Assembly: GCA_025359085.1 (NCBI GenBank)
Contig: JANYHL010000033.1
Span: 1-64,000, forward strand
DNA length: 64,000 bases
Source: Gammaproteobacteria bacterium
GTDB lineage: Bacteria > Pseudomonadota > Gammaproteobacteria > Burkholderiales > Burkholderiaceae_C
Reading direction: 5' to 3'
Made by a program: the position numbers and the translations under genes. This document shows, one piece after another, positions 1 to 9,584 of the stretch. The first letter of the stretch is position 1. Each line of letters opens with the position of its first letter. The notes beneath the pieces were generated by a model. The model had not been told where the DNA came from. It saw nothing but the letters and a program-made list of their open reading frames with translations, and ran no database searches.

Positions 1-261
1 CAGTTCCGGCAGCACCGTCAACCAGCCCAGAAAACCCGGCGGCAGCGCCAGCGACCCGGCCAGCACACTGGCGTGCCGGGCGGCGGCGCGGCCCAACGCG
101 CGGGCGCGCTGGTCGGGCTGCTCCAGTTTGCTTTCGCTGGACGCGGGCACGCGCAACACCAAGCCCAGAATGGCGTCGCCGACTTTGTGGCGCAGGCCGC
201 TTGGGGTATCGCTGGCGGCGACGTCGGTGACATGCAGCGTGGTGCGTTCGGATTTGGACAT
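1..261 (-). CDS. EcsC-like protein, N-terminal part (runs off window)
   Basis: Reading the minus strand from the ATG at 261 gives an open frame of 87 codons reaching base 1 without a stop (MSKSERTTLHVTDVAASDTP…). The last visible residues, LALPPGFLGWLTVLPEL, resemble the start of EcsC-family proteins, where a LPPG-GWLT(I/V)LPEL motif precedes the main helical domain. The ORF track misses it because it is truncated; the listed minus ORF 18..593 is a different frame. It diverges from the TonB-receptor gene. The family assignment rests on one motif recalled from memory, so it is tentative; the coding call is firmer. Confidence 0.55.
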   Translation of the reverse strand, partial: MSKSERTTLHVTDVAASDTPSGLRHKVGDAILGLVLRVPASSESKLEQPDQRARALGRAAARHASVLAGSLALPPGFLGWLTVLPEL

Positions 262-354
262 GGTGCGTCATTATGTCGCCCGTCGCTGAGTGCTGGGCGG
301 CTTGCTTTGACGTAAGCCGGGGGCAAGCTTGGGTCAATCGGGTACATTGAACCA

Positions 355-2352
355 ATGAGATACAAAATGTTACTTGTCGCGTTGCGACCGTGGGGGGCCG
401 CGATGGTCCTGCTTGCCAGCACCGAACTGGCCATTGCACAGGCGCCTGAACCCCTGCAAGCGGTGGCCACGCACGCCAGCGCGCTGTCCGAGGCCGACTT
501 TCTGGCAGAGATGCCGATCGTGCTGTCGGTGTCGCGCCTGCCGCAGCGTCTGGACGAGACACCGGGTGCGGTCACCATCCTGGATCGCGACATGATTCGC
601 CTGTCGGGTGCGCGCGATGTGGCCGACCTGCTGCGCCTGGTACCGGGTTTTCAGACCAGCACTTCATTTGAATCCGGTGCGCCATTTGCCAGCTACCACG
701 GCGGTTTTGACTATTACTCCAACCGCATTCAGGTTCTCATTGACGGTCGTTCGGTCTATTCGCCGTACTTCATTGGCAGTGTCGGCTCCGGCTTGCAGAC
801 CGTGGCGCTGGCTGATATCGAGCGCATCGAGGTGCTCCGAGGCTCCAACTCGGCGTCCTATGGCGCGCGTGCCCTGCTAGGAGTCATCAACATCGTCACG
901 CGCCACACGCTCGACACTTTGGGTTTGCAGGCCACGCTGGGCGCGGGCGAAAACGGTATCCGCGATGGCCAGGCGCGCATTGGCTGGGGCCAACTGGATG
1001 CCAGTTACCGTTTGACGGTGGACCGCCGCGGCGACAATGGGTTGACGGGCTCGAACGGCCACAACCAGGTCAACCGTGTCAACTTGCGGGCCGATTTGCG
1101 CTCTGGCGCAGGCGATGAGATGGGCCTGCGCGCGGGCGGTTTGACTATTGAATTTGGCAAAGGCATTGCCGGCATGATTGACAACGCGCTGCGCGACGCC
1201 GCCTTCAGGTCGGGTTACGCGCAGTTGGACTGGCGGCGCGTTCTTAATGCCGATGAAGACCTGGCGTTCGCGTATTCCCACTCCCAAGAGACTTATGACG
1301 ACAGTTTTATGTACCTTGGCCCGGTACGCAACAGCGCGAAGCGCCTGGTCATGGGCCAGGCGCTGTTTGACGCCAGTGGCCGCTCCAGCAGTGATGCCGT
1401 CTCGGTGCAGCACACGGTGCGCTTGAACTCCAACTTGCGGGTGGTGTGGGGCGGTGAATTTCGGCATGAGGGGGTGGCCTCTCAAGGGCTCTACAACACT
1501 GACTCAACCTTTGTGACCGAGTTCAGCCGCTTGTTCGGCAATGCCGAATGGCGCGCCACCCGCGATCTGATCGTCAATGCGGGGCTCATGCTGGAACACA
1601 GCAGCGTCTCTGGAGACGGGGTGTCCCCGCGGTTGATGTTGAACTGGCACATGGCGGACGCGCAAACCTTGCGAGTTGGTGTTTCCAAGGCGGTGCGGCC
1701 ACCGAGTACGTTTGAATCATTCTCTGACGTGCGCTTCTCTTCAACAGAAGGCGTGCCACAACTTATATCGATATTGGCCGGGGGTAAAGCTCGACCTGAA
1801 GGCCTGCTGGTGCGCGAACTGGGTTATCTGGGTACTTTTCCAAAGCTGGGGCTTGATCTGGATGTGCGCCTCTTTCACGAGAAGTTTGACGGCTTCTTGC
1901 GACAAAAAAATGATACCCGCCCGGCAGACTATGTCAATGATGAAGACCTAGCTATTCAGGGCCTTGAATACCAATTGAAATGGCGCCCCTGGCAGGGGGC
2001 GCAGCTCATCTTCAACCAAGCTTTCACGGCCATCAGTTCGATCGATGAAGGCGCGACATGGGCCGCGCCCAAGCGCGCAAGTTCGCTCATGTTTTTCCAG
2101 AAATTGCCGGGTGGTCTGGACCTGAGCCTGATGCATCAGGACAGTGGCACGGTGACCCCGCAGGGCGGCGGCATTGACAGCAAGCAGGCGATCGCCCGGA
2201 CGGATTTGCGTTTAGGCTTGCCATTTCGCTTGGGTCCCAACCGCGGCGAACTGGCGCTGGTAGTGCAGAACATGGGTTCTCCCTACACAGACTACCGCAA
2301 GACATTTTTTTTCGAGCGCCGCGCCTTCGTCACCCTGCAACTGGAAAACTGA
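355..2352 (+). CDS. TonB-dependent outer-membrane receptor
   Basis: A 665-residue outer-membrane receptor. A signal peptide (about residues 1-29, ending AIAQA) is followed by a plug domain of about 120 residues with the usual pattern ETPGAVTILDRDMIRLSGARDVADLLRLVPGF and VLIDGRSVY…IERIEVLRG. A beta-barrel follows and ends in an aromatic-rich strand (RRAFVTLQLEN). A TonB box is not obvious; EMPIVLSVSR before the plug is the likely place. The ligand is unknown. It is the first gene of a run with a periplasmic binding protein (12 bp downstream) and a hybrid kinase, so the receptor may feed a ligand into a periplasmic sensing step. ATG at 355 has no strong Shine-Dalgarno; the ATG at 367 is an alternative start. 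Confidence 0.88.
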   Translation: MRYKMLLVALRPWGAAMVLLASTELAIAQAPEPLQAVATHASALSEADFLAEMPIVLSVSRLPQRLDETPGAVTILDRDMIRLSGARDVADLLRLVPGFQTSTSFESGAPFASYHGGFDYYSNRIQVLIDGRSVYSPYFIGSVGSGLQTVALADIERIEVLRGSNSASYGARALLGVINIVTRHTLDTLGLQATLGAGENGIRDGQARIGWGQLDASYRLTVDRRGDNGLTGSNGHNQVNRVNLRADLRSGAGDEMGLRAGGLTIEFGKGIAGMIDNALRDAAFRSGYAQLDWRRVLNADEDLAFAYSHSQETYDDSFMYLGPVRNSAKRLVMGQALFDASGRSSSDAVSVQHTVRLNSNLRVVWGGEFRHEGVASQGLYNTDSTFVTEFSRLFGNAEWRATRDLIVNAGLMLEHSSVSGDGVSPRLMLNWHMADAQTLRVGVSKAVRPPSTFESFSDVRFSSTEGVPQLISILAGGKARPEGLLVRELGYLGTFPKLGLDLDVRLFHEKFDGFLRQKNDTRPADYVNDEDLAIQGLEYQLKWRPWQGAQLIFNQAFTAISSIDEGATWAAPKRASSLMFFQKLPGGLDLSLMHQDSGTVTPQGGGIDSKQAIARTDLRLGLPFRLGPNRGELALVVQNMGSPYTDYRKTFFFERRAFVTLQLEN

Positions 2353-2364
2353 GACCGCTCTCTC

Positions 2365-3297
2365 ATGCTGGCGCGCCTGTTCTTACTGTTGCTGACATGC
2401 TGGCTGGGTTGCCCGGTTACGTCTTTCGCGCAGGCCGCCACAGTCGTTATTGTCAGTAGCGAGCGCAGCCCAGCCTATGCCCAGGTGGCGGAGGTCTTGC
2501 TGCGTGAACTTGATCGCGGTGGCTGGTCGCGCCATGACGTGCTGCAACTCACCGCCGCTGAGTGGGTTGGCGCCGGTGTGCTGCGGCCCAAATTGTTTGT
2601 CGCGTTGGGCACTCAGGCGGCATCGGTCTTGGCCCAGGGCACCCCACAAGCACCGGTGCTGTGCGCGCTGTTGCCGCGCAGCAGTTTTGAGCGGGTGTTG
2701 CGCAGCAGTGGGCGCAAGGCATCGAACCAGTTTTCGGCGCTCTATCTCGATCAACCCTTGGGCCGACAACTGGAGTTGATTCAGTTGGCCCTGCCCGAGG
2801 CGCGTCATATTGGCGTGCTGTATGGCACTGACTCCAAAGCACAGGCGCTTACTTTAAGGGCGCTCGCTCATGGCCGGGGCCTGACCCTGCAGGAGGAGAG
2901 CATCGAACCGGCTGAACTGCTGTTTCCGGCGCTCAAGGCGGTGCTGGCAGACGCCGACGTGCTGTTGGCACTGGCGGACCCGCAGGTCTTTAACAGCAGC
3001 AGCCTTCAAAATATCTTGCTCACCTCGTTTCGGGCCAAGGTGCCGCTGGTAGCTTTTTCGCCCGCTTATGTGCAAGCCGGCGCTTTGCTGGCCTTGCACG
3101 TCACCCCGGGGCAAATCGGTCAGCAAGTCGCCACCATGGCCGCAGCCGTATTGCAGGGCAAGGCCTTGCCGGCCACGCCGCTTTACTCGCAGGATTTCAG
3201 CGTGGCCGTCAATGAGCACGTGGCCCGCTCGCTGGGGCTAACGCTCGACGCAGCGGCCTTGCGCACGCGCTTGCTGCGCGCGGAGGCGGCACCATGA
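2365..3297 (+). CDS. Orphan ABC-type periplasmic substrate-binding protein
   Basis: A 310-residue secreted protein with a signal peptide (about 1-24, ending TSFAQA). Its body resembles the ABC_sub_bind family: an N-terminal VVIVSSERSPAYAQVAEVLLREL, a central VALGTQAASVL, and a second lobe with IGVLYGTDSKAQ and VLLALADPQVFN. Such proteins normally work with a permease and ATPase, but none is adjacent. Instead it sits between a TonB receptor and a hybrid sensor kinase, and its stop overlaps the kinase start (ATGA). A role as ligand-presenting partner for the kinase or receptor is plausible but inferred. Confidence 0.75.
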   Translation: MLARLFLLLLTCWLGCPVTSFAQAATVVIVSSERSPAYAQVAEVLLRELDRGGWSRHDVLQLTAAEWVGAGVLRPKLFVALGTQAASVLAQGTPQAPVLCALLPRSSFERVLRSSGRKASNQFSALYLDQPLGRQLELIQLALPEARHIGVLYGTDSKAQALTLRALAHGRGLTLQEESIEPAELLFPALKAVLADADVLLALADPQVFNSSSLQNILLTSFRAKVPLVAFSPAYVQAGALLALHVTPGQIGQQVATMAAAVLQGKALPATPLYSQDFSVAVNEHVARSLGLTLDAAALRTRLLRAEAAP

Positions 3298-5255
3298 AAC
3301 TGGCAGGTATCCGCAATCGGATGTTGTTGGCCGCGGTCTTGCCGGTCGCTTTGATTGCCGTGTTGCTGGCGGCGGTGTTTTTATTGACCCGCGTCGATGA
3401 CATGACGACCGCACACAACCAACGCGCCCGCTCGCTGGCACGCCAACTGGCCACGGCCAGTGAATATGGCTTGTTTTCAGGCAACGTCAGCCAATTGCAG
3501 ATCCTGGCCGGTGGCGCTTTAGGCGAGGCGGATGTGCGCTCGGTCGCCATTGTGAACACGCAGGGCCAGGTGCTGGCCCATGCGGGCACGCGCCACTACG
3601 TGGCACCGCCGCTGCTGGATCGACAGGAGCGCGAACAGTTTGAGCCCCACGCCGATATGGATTTATTCCTGCAACCGGTTGCGGCCACCCAGGTGCCCCT
3701 TGACGACTTGTTTCAAGGACAGATCAATGCCAGCGGCGATGCCGGTCGGGCCAGGTCAGCGCAGCCCCTGCTGGGCCATGTGCTGATCGAGTTTTCACGC
3801 GCCGCGCTGAATCAAAGAGCGCACCAGACGCTGTGGACGGGCATCGCCATTACCTTGGGTGGTCTGTTGTTTGGTGTCTTGTTGGCGGTGCAATTGGGCC
3901 GTGGCGTGATTCGGCCCATTGCGCGAGTCTCCCGGCTGATTGAAAGCATCGGCGCGGGAGAACTGTCAGCGCGTGCCCCGGTCTTGCCGGATGACCCTTT
4001 GCGTGAGCTGCAGCAAGGCCTTAACTTGATGGCGCAGCGGCTGGAGTCCGGCCGTGATGAGCTGGAGCAACGCATTGCCACCGCGACGCAGGCCTTGCGC
4101 GAGAAAAAAGAAGAAGCCGAAACGGCGACCTTGTCCAAGACGCGCTTTCTGGCGGCGGCCAGCCATGACCTGCGCCAGCCGATGCACGCGCTGGGCCTGT
4201 TTGCCGCGCGGCTGGCACAGTTGCCGCACGATGCGACAACTGCCCATTTGATTGGCAACCTGGAGGCCTCGGTGCTGGCGCTGCAGGACTTGCTGGATGG
4301 ATTGCTTGATGTGTCAAGGCTGGAGGCGCACGCGGTGCAGCCGCAGGTGCGACCGTTTGCGCTGACTGAGCTGTTTGAGCAGTTGCGGGCCGGTTCGGCG
4401 TTGACGGCCCAGCAAAAAGGTTTGGGCTTGTACGTGCGCCCGACGCAAGTTTGGGTGCTGAGCGACTCGGCCCTGCTGCATCGAATACTGCTTAATCTGC
4501 TGAGCAATGCCTTGCGCTACACCCCGGCGGGTAGCGTGTTGCTGGCGTGCCGATCTTGCGCTGACGGCCAGCACGTCCGCATCGAGGTCTGGGACAGCGG
4601 TATTGGCATGGCGCCTGAGCATCAGCCAGAAGTCTTCACGGAGTTTTACCAGGTCGGCAACAGCGAGCGCGATCGCAACAAAGGCCAGGGACTGGGGCTC
4701 AGTATTGTTGAGCGCAGTGCGCAGTTGCTGGGTTACCCGCTGCAAATGCACTCCAGTCCGGGCCGCGGCACGCGCTTTAGCTTGCGCGTGCCTCTGGCGC
4801 AGCCCGACCTGGCGCTGGAGCGGCGCAGCCCGCTGCGGCCGCGCCGCTTTGAAGACATTGCCGGACTGCGGGTGCTGGTGATTGAGGACGATCAACTGGT
4901 CTGTGACGCCTTGGTGAGCTTGTTGGTCTCGTGGCGGGTCGAGGTGGCGGTGGCCGACGGTCTGGCCACGGCCTTGGCGCTGCTCAACGGCGGCGCTGCG
5001 CCCGATGTGATCGTGGCCGATTACCGTTTGCGTGATGGCGAAAACGGTATTGAGGTCATTCACCAGTTGCGTGCGGCGGCTGGCCAGCCGATACCGGCTT
5101 GCCTGGTCAGCGGTGACACCGATGCCAGCCTGGTGCAGGCGGCCGCAGCGGCTGGGCTCACCTTGTTGCACAAGCCGGTGCGTCCGGCCAAACTGCGCAG
5201 TCTGCTGCGGCGTTTGAGTCGGGTGGATCAGGTCGATCGTGCGGTTGGGGCGTAG
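3294..5255 (+). CDS. Hybrid sensor histidine kinase with C-terminal receiver
   Basis: 653 residues in this order: TM1 (about 10-31), a periplasmic domain of about 145 residues, TM2 (about 180-200), HAMP (about 203-255), a coiled linker, the HisKA domain with H-box AASHDLRQPMHALG (His near 291), HATPase_c with DSGIGMAPEH and GQGLGLSIVERSAQLLG, and a receiver domain (about 524-640) with acidic pair IEDD, phospho-acceptor in IVADYRL and LLHKPV lysine. The start overlaps the binding-protein stop by 4 bp, implying translational coupling. The 3' end overlaps the convergent response-regulator gene by 28 bp. Its likely partner is that LuxR-type regulator. The signal is unknown. Confidence 0.9.
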   Translation: MKLAGIRNRMLLAAVLPVALIAVLLAAVFLLTRVDDMTTAHNQRARSLARQLATASEYGLFSGNVSQLQILAGGALGEADVRSVAIVNTQGQVLAHAGTRHYVAPPLLDRQEREQFEPHADMDLFLQPVAATQVPLDDLFQGQINASGDAGRARSAQPLLGHVLIEFSRAALNQRAHQTLWTGIAITLGGLLFGVLLAVQLGRGVIRPIARVSRLIESIGAGELSARAPVLPDDPLRELQQGLNLMAQRLESGRDELEQRIATATQALREKKEEAETATLSKTRFLAAASHDLRQPMHALGLFAARLAQLPHDATTAHLIGNLEASVLALQDLLDGLLDVSRLEAHAVQPQVRPFALTELFEQLRAGSALTAQQKGLGLYVRPTQVWVLSDSALLHRILLNLLSNALRYTPAGSVLLACRSCADGQHVRIEVWDSGIGMAPEHQPEVFTEFYQVGNSERDRNKGQGLGLSIVERSAQLLGYPLQMHSSPGRGTRFSLRVPLAQPDLALERRSPLRPRRFEDIAGLRVLVIEDDQLVCDALVSLLVSWRVEVAVADGLATALALLNGGAAPDVIVADYRLRDGENGIEVIHQLRAAAGQPIPACLVSGDTDASLVQAAAAAGLTLLHKPVRPAKLRSLLRRLSRVDQVDRAVGA

Positions 5256-5854
5256 CCTTGGCGGCTGGCCGCCAGCACCAGTTGAACGCGGGTTTTGACG
5301 TCAAACGCGCGCAGCAGGGCGCTGACATGGTTCTTGGTGGTGTCATCGGTCAGCGCCAGGGCATCACTGATTTCCTTGTTGGAGCGGCCGTCCAGCAGCA
5401 AGGCCAGGACTTCGCCCTGGCGCAGCGTGAATTCGGGCTTTGTCTTGGCCGACGCCAGCAAATCGAAGGGCACATACACCTCGCCGGCCAGCACCAGGCG
5501 CACGGCGGCCAGCAATTCGACGCTATCGCCGTTCTTGGATAAAAAACCGGCCGCGCCGCTGGCCAGCGCCTTGCGCACCATCTGCGGGTGGGCCATGCCC
5601 GAGAGCATCAGAATCGGGAGCTCAGGATGGGCCTGGCCGAACACTTTAAGCGCGTCGAGTCCATTCATACGGGGTAAGTCATAGTCGAGCAGCACCAGAT
5701 CAAGGTCGGGGTGCAGGGCGGCCAGCTCAAAAGCCCGCTCGCAGTGCAGTGCCTGCAACACCTCGACCGGCTCGTTCATCCCTTGAAGGATCTGGCACAG
5801 GCCTTCACGCACCAGGGCATGGTCATCAACAACCAGTATTTTCAGTTTATTCAT
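5228..5854 (-). CDS. NarL/LuxR-type response regulator
   Basis: 208 residues. The N-terminal receiver domain begins KILVVDDHALVREGL and has phospho-acceptor Asp in LDLVLLDYDLPRMNGLDAL and conserved lysine in GFLSKNGD. The C-terminal LuxR-type helix-turn-helix reads LRQGEVLALLLDGRSNKEISDALALTDDTTKNHVSALLRAFDV. It is convergent with, and overlaps by 28 bp, the hybrid kinase gene, so it is the probable output of that kinase. Its targets may include the upstream receptor/binding-protein genes; that is inference. Confidence 0.9.
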   Translation of the reverse strand: MNKLKILVVDDHALVREGLCQILQGMNEPVEVLQALHCERAFELAALHPDLDLVLLDYDLPRMNGLDALKVFGQAHPELPILMLSGMAHPQMVRKALASGAAGFLSKNGDSVELLAAVRLVLAGEVYVPFDLLASAKTKPEFTLRQGEVLALLLDGRSNKEISDALALTDDTTKNHVSALLRAFDVKTRVQLVLAASRQGYAPTARST

Positions 5855-5964
5855 TCTTGAATTGAAGTATGCACCGGCCTGGTGCAGTCAAAGTTTGTGT
5901 TGAGTCAAGTCAGGGACAGGTAGCGCTAACTCGCGGCGGTCAGTCCCGCAATTTAGAATGAAGC

Positions 5965-8900
5965 ATGTTTGTCCATCTTCGCTTGCACACCGAATTTTCC
6001 GTCGTTGACGGCACCAACCGCATTGGCGACAGCGTCAAGGCTGCAGCCGCTGACGGCCAGCCGGCTTTGGCCATTACCGACCTGAGCAATCTGTTTGGCG
6101 CCATCAAATTTTACAAAGCCGCGCGCCAGTGCGGCGTCAAACCGCTGATTGGCGCCGAAATCTGGCTTGAAGGGCTGGGCCAGGATGCCAGCGCGTTGTC
6201 GCGCCTGCTGTTGCTGGTGCAAAACAAACAGGGTTACCTCAATTTATCGGAGTTGCTGGCGCGCGCCTGGACGCAGCAAGGCAGCAAGGCGCAGGCCAGC
6301 ATCAGCCTGGGCTGGCTGAAAGAGCTCAACGAAGGCCTGCTCGTGTTATCGGGCGCGCAGGCCGGGCCGGTCGGGCAGGCGCTGCTGCAGGGTGATGGCG
6401 AACGCGCACTGGACGCCGCCCTGCAATTAGGCGCGGTTTTTCCCCATCGGTTTTACCTGGAGTTGCAACGCGCGGGCCGCGCTGACGACGAGGCGCATGT
6501 CGTGGCTGCGGTGCAACTGGCCGTGCGCGCGGGTTTACCGGTGGTGGCGACACACCCGGTGCAGTTCGCCGGACCGGATGATTTTGAAGCGCATGAGGCC
6601 CGTGTCTGCATTGCCGACGGTGAAATTTTGAGCAATCCGCGGCGGGTGCGCCGCTTCACGCGCGAGCAGTATTTCAAATCCAGTGCGCAGATGCAGGCGC
6701 TGTTTGCCGATTTGCCTTCGGCCTTGGCCAATACGCTGGAGATTGCCAAGCGTTGCAACCTGACGCTGGTGCTGGACAAACCGCAGCTGCCGGATTTTCC
6801 GACGCCCGAGGTCAACGGCCAGCGCATGACGCCAGACGAGTACTTTCGATATGCCTCGCACCAGGGCCTGCAAGAGCGCATGGTGCATCTGTACCCGGAT
6901 GCGGCGCAGCGCAGCCAAGAGATGCCGCGTTACCTGGCGCGACTTGAGTTTGAACTCAATACCATCGTGAAGATGGGGTTCCCCGGCTACTTTTTGATCG
7001 TCGGTGACTTCATCAACTGGGCCAAAAACAATGGCTGCCCGGTGGGGCCAGGCCGGGGTTCCGGTGCCGGTTCCCTGGTGGCCTATTCGCTCAAGATCAC
7101 GGACCTGGACCCGTTGCGCTACAACCTGCTGTTCGAGCGCTTTTTGAACCCGGAACGGGTCTCCATGCCCGACTTTGACATCGACTTTTGCCAGACCAAC
7201 CGCAACCTGGTAATCGATTACGTCAAGGACAAATACGGCAAAGACGCGGTCAGCCAGATCGTCACCTTCGGCACCATGGCCGCCCGTGCCGCCGTGCGCG
7301 ACGTCGGTCGCGTGCTGGACATGAGCTACACCTTCTGCGACGGCATCAGCAAGTTGATCCCGAACAAGCCGGGCGTCAGCGTCAGCCTGCAGTTGCCGCC
7401 ATCGGATCGTAAAAAAGACGACAAAACGGTGTACGCGGTGGAAGCCGAGCCGCTGCTGGCCGAGCGCGAGGCCAAAGAAGAAGATGTCAAGACCTTGCTG
7501 GAACTGGCGCGCAAGCTCGAAGGTTTGACGCGCAACGTCGGCATGCACGCCGGTGGGGTGTTGATCGCGCCGGGCAAGCTGACCGACTTTTGCCCGCTCT
7601 ACCAGCAGCCCGGCAGTGACTCGGCGGTGAGCCAGTTTGATAAATACGATGTCGAAGCCATCGGCCTGGTCAAGTTCGACTTTTTGGGTCTGGCCACACT
7701 CACGATCCTGGAGATTGCGCGCGACTTCATCATGGCGCGCCACCCGGGGCAGGCGAACTTTGTCTTTGAGAACCTGCCGCTGGACGACGCGCGGGTCTAC
7801 AAGTTGTTTCAGGAGGGCAAGACCGAGGCGGTGTTCCAGTTTGAATCGCGCGGCATGCAGGGCATGTTGAAAGATGCCAAACCGACCCGGCTGGAAGACT
7901 TGATTGCGCTCAACGCGTTGTACCGGCCCGGCCCGATGGACCTGATCCCCAGCTTTGTGGCGCGCAAGCACGGGCGCGAAGACGTGATTTTCCCGCACCC
8001 GCTGGTGGCCGAGATGCTGAGCGAGACCTACGGCATCATGGTCTACCAGGAGCAGGTGATGCAGACCGCGCAGATTCTGGCCGGTTACTCGCTGGGAGGC
8101 GCCGACATTTTGCGTAAGGCCATGGGCAAGAAAGACGCCGAACAAATGGCCAAGCACCGCCAGATATTCCGTGACGGCGCTGCCAAGAACGACATCAATC
8201 AAGCCAAGGCCGACGAAGTCTTTGACCTGATGGAAAAATTTGCCGGCTATGGCTTCAACAAGTCACACGCCGCCGCTTATTCGCTGTTGGCCTATCACAC
8301 GGCCTGGCTCAAGGTGCATTACACGGCCGAGTTCTTTTGCGCCAACATGACGGTGGAGATGGGCGACACCGACAAGCTCAAGGTCTTGTTTGAGGACGCC
8401 TTGAAGATGGGCCTGACGTTCGAGCCGCCCGATGTGAACCGCGGCGGCAGCCGCTTTGAGCCGATTTCGGACAAGGTGATTCGTTATGGACTGAGCGCCA
8501 TCAAGGGCAGTGGCCAGCAGGCGATCGAGGCGATTGTGGCGGCGCGCGAAGGACGTGGCGTCGGGTCCAGTGGCGACGTGGCCGGGCCGTTCAAGAGCCT
8601 GTTTGATTTTTGCGTGCGGGTGGACCGTTCGCGCGTCAACAAACGCACGGTCGAGGCGCTGATCAAGGCTGGCGCGTTTGACGCGATCCAGCTCAACCGC
8701 GCCAGCCTGCTGGCCTCGACCGACCTGGCGTTCGAGTTTGGTGCCGCCGCGCTGGCCAACGCCAACCAGGGCGGTTTGTTTGACATGGACGCGGATGCGC
8801 AGGGATCGAGCACGCAGGAGCCCGAACTGGTGCAGGCGCTGCCGTGGGGTGTGAAAGAGCGCCTCACTTACGAGAAAACGGCGGTCGGCTTCTATTTGTC

Positions 8901-9522
8901 CGGCCATCTGTTTGACGAGGTGGCACTCGAAGTGCGCCGCTTTGCCAAGCGTCAGATCGACGACCTGATCGACATCCGCGAGCCGCAGTTACTTGCGGGC
9001 ATCATCAATGATTTTCGCGTCATCAACGGCCAGCGCGGCAAGCTGGCGCTGTTCAAGCTCGACGACAAATCGGGCTTGATCGAGGCGCGCGCCGATGAAG
9101 CGCTGATCAATGCGCACAAGAACTTGTTCAAGGACGATGAGCTGGTGATCGTCATGGGCCAGTTGAAGCCGGACCGGTTTTCCGGTGGCATGCAACTGAC
9201 GGTGACGCAGATTTGGGACCTGGAGCAGGCCCGCTGCCGCTTTGGCAAGTATTTGCGCCTGGTGGTAAGCACGCAGCCCGGCCAGGCGCCCGATGTGGCG
9301 CGCATGGCCCGGGACTACCCGCCGCTGCGCGAAGTCACCGAACAGGGGGAATTGCTGCGCGGCCTGGGCGTGCGTTTGAAGGTGACGTGCCAGGGCGAGG
9401 GCGCGAGTGCCACGGCCGAATTGCAGCTCGGGGAGCGTGCCAGGTTTTACCCCAGCAACGCCGCGCTGGCGGGCTGGCGGGTGCAGGCCGGGGCCGGCAA
9501 GGCCGAGATTGTTTATGAGTGA
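5965..9522 (+). CDS. dnaE: DNA polymerase III subunit alpha
   Basis: The replicative DNA polymerase catalytic subunit, 1185 residues, a normal length for betaproteobacterial DnaE1. The N-terminal PHP domain starts FVHLRLHTEFSVVDG. The C-family polymerase core has PVGPGRGSGAGSLVAY, catalytic acidic residues in MPDFDIDFCQTNR and VKFDFLGL, plus the FAGYGFNKSHAAAYSLLAYHTAWLK finger region. The C-terminal third has the OB-fold region (LLAGIINDFRVINGQRGKLALFKLDD). It stands alone between a convergent two-component gene and a spacer; a repeat with a U-tract hairpin follows the stop directly. Confidence 0.97.
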   Translation: MFVHLRLHTEFSVVDGTNRIGDSVKAAAADGQPALAITDLSNLFGAIKFYKAARQCGVKPLIGAEIWLEGLGQDASALSRLLLLVQNKQGYLNLSELLARAWTQQGSKAQASISLGWLKELNEGLLVLSGAQAGPVGQALLQGDGERALDAALQLGAVFPHRFYLELQRAGRADDEAHVVAAVQLAVRAGLPVVATHPVQFAGPDDFEAHEARVCIADGEILSNPRRVRRFTREQYFKSSAQMQALFADLPSALANTLEIAKRCNLTLVLDKPQLPDFPTPEVNGQRMTPDEYFRYASHQGLQERMVHLYPDAAQRSQEMPRYLARLEFELNTIVKMGFPGYFLIVGDFINWAKNNGCPVGPGRGSGAGSLVAYSLKITDLDPLRYNLLFERFLNPERVSMPDFDIDFCQTNRNLVIDYVKDKYGKDAVSQIVTFGTMAARAAVRDVGRVLDMSYTFCDGISKLIPNKPGVSVSLQLPPSDRKKDDKTVYAVEAEPLLAEREAKEEDVKTLLELARKLEGLTRNVGMHAGGVLIAPGKLTDFCPLYQQPGSDSAVSQFDKYDVEAIGLVKFDFLGLATLTILEIARDFIMARHPGQANFVFENLPLDDARVYKLFQEGKTEAVFQFESRGMQGMLKDAKPTRLEDLIALNALYRPGPMDLIPSFVARKHGREDVIFPHPLVAEMLSETYGIMVYQEQVMQTAQILAGYSLGGADILRKAMGKKDAEQMAKHRQIFRDGAAKNDINQAKADEVFDLMEKFAGYGFNKSHAAAYSLLAYHTAWLKVHYTAEFFCANMTVEMGDTDKLKVLFEDALKMGLTFEPPDVNRGGSRFEPISDKVIRYGLSAIKGSGQQAIEAIVAAREGRGVGSSGDVAGPFKSLFDFCVRVDRSRVNKRTVEALIKAGAFDAIQLNRASLLASTDLAFEFGAAALANANQGGLFDMDADAQGSSTQEPELVQALPWGVKERLTYEKTAVGFYLSGHLFDEVALEVRRFAKRQIDDLIDIREPQLLAGIINDFRVINGQRGKLALFKLDDKSGLIEARADEALINAHKNLFKDDELVIVMGQLKPDRFSGGMQLTVTQIWDLEQARCRFGKYLRLVVSTQPGQAPDVARMARDYPPLREVTEQGELLRGLGVRLKVTCQGEGASATAELQLGERARFYPSNAALAGWRVQAGAGKAEIVYE

Positions 9523-9526
9523 AATC

Positions 9527-9584
9527 GGGCTCTAGCCAGCGTTTTATATGCTTAAGTAGCTATTATTTTTATAGCTATTTTTTC
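9527..9584 (+). repeat. Dispersed Comamonad-type repeat, copy 1 (3' of dnaE)
   Basis: Begins 5 bases after the dnaE stop. It carries a CTAGCC core and the tail AGTAGCTATTATTTTTATAGCTATTTTTT. The arms TAGCTAT/ATAGCTA form a small stem followed by a T run, so this copy could also terminate dnaE transcription. The same element recurs near 13.0, 14.2, 20.5, 32.1, 34.8, 43.7, 48.7, 50.7 and 52.2 kb. Confidence 0.7.

Noticed and set aside
18-593. 191-residue minus ORF at the window start
   Set aside because: It overlaps a TonB-receptor gene on the other strand and has no family features; the real minus gene there is the 87-codon frame from ATG 261.
6535-8202. 555-residue minus ORF inside dnaE
   Set aside because: A long antisense shadow typical of high-GC codon bias; dnaE on the plus strand is certain.
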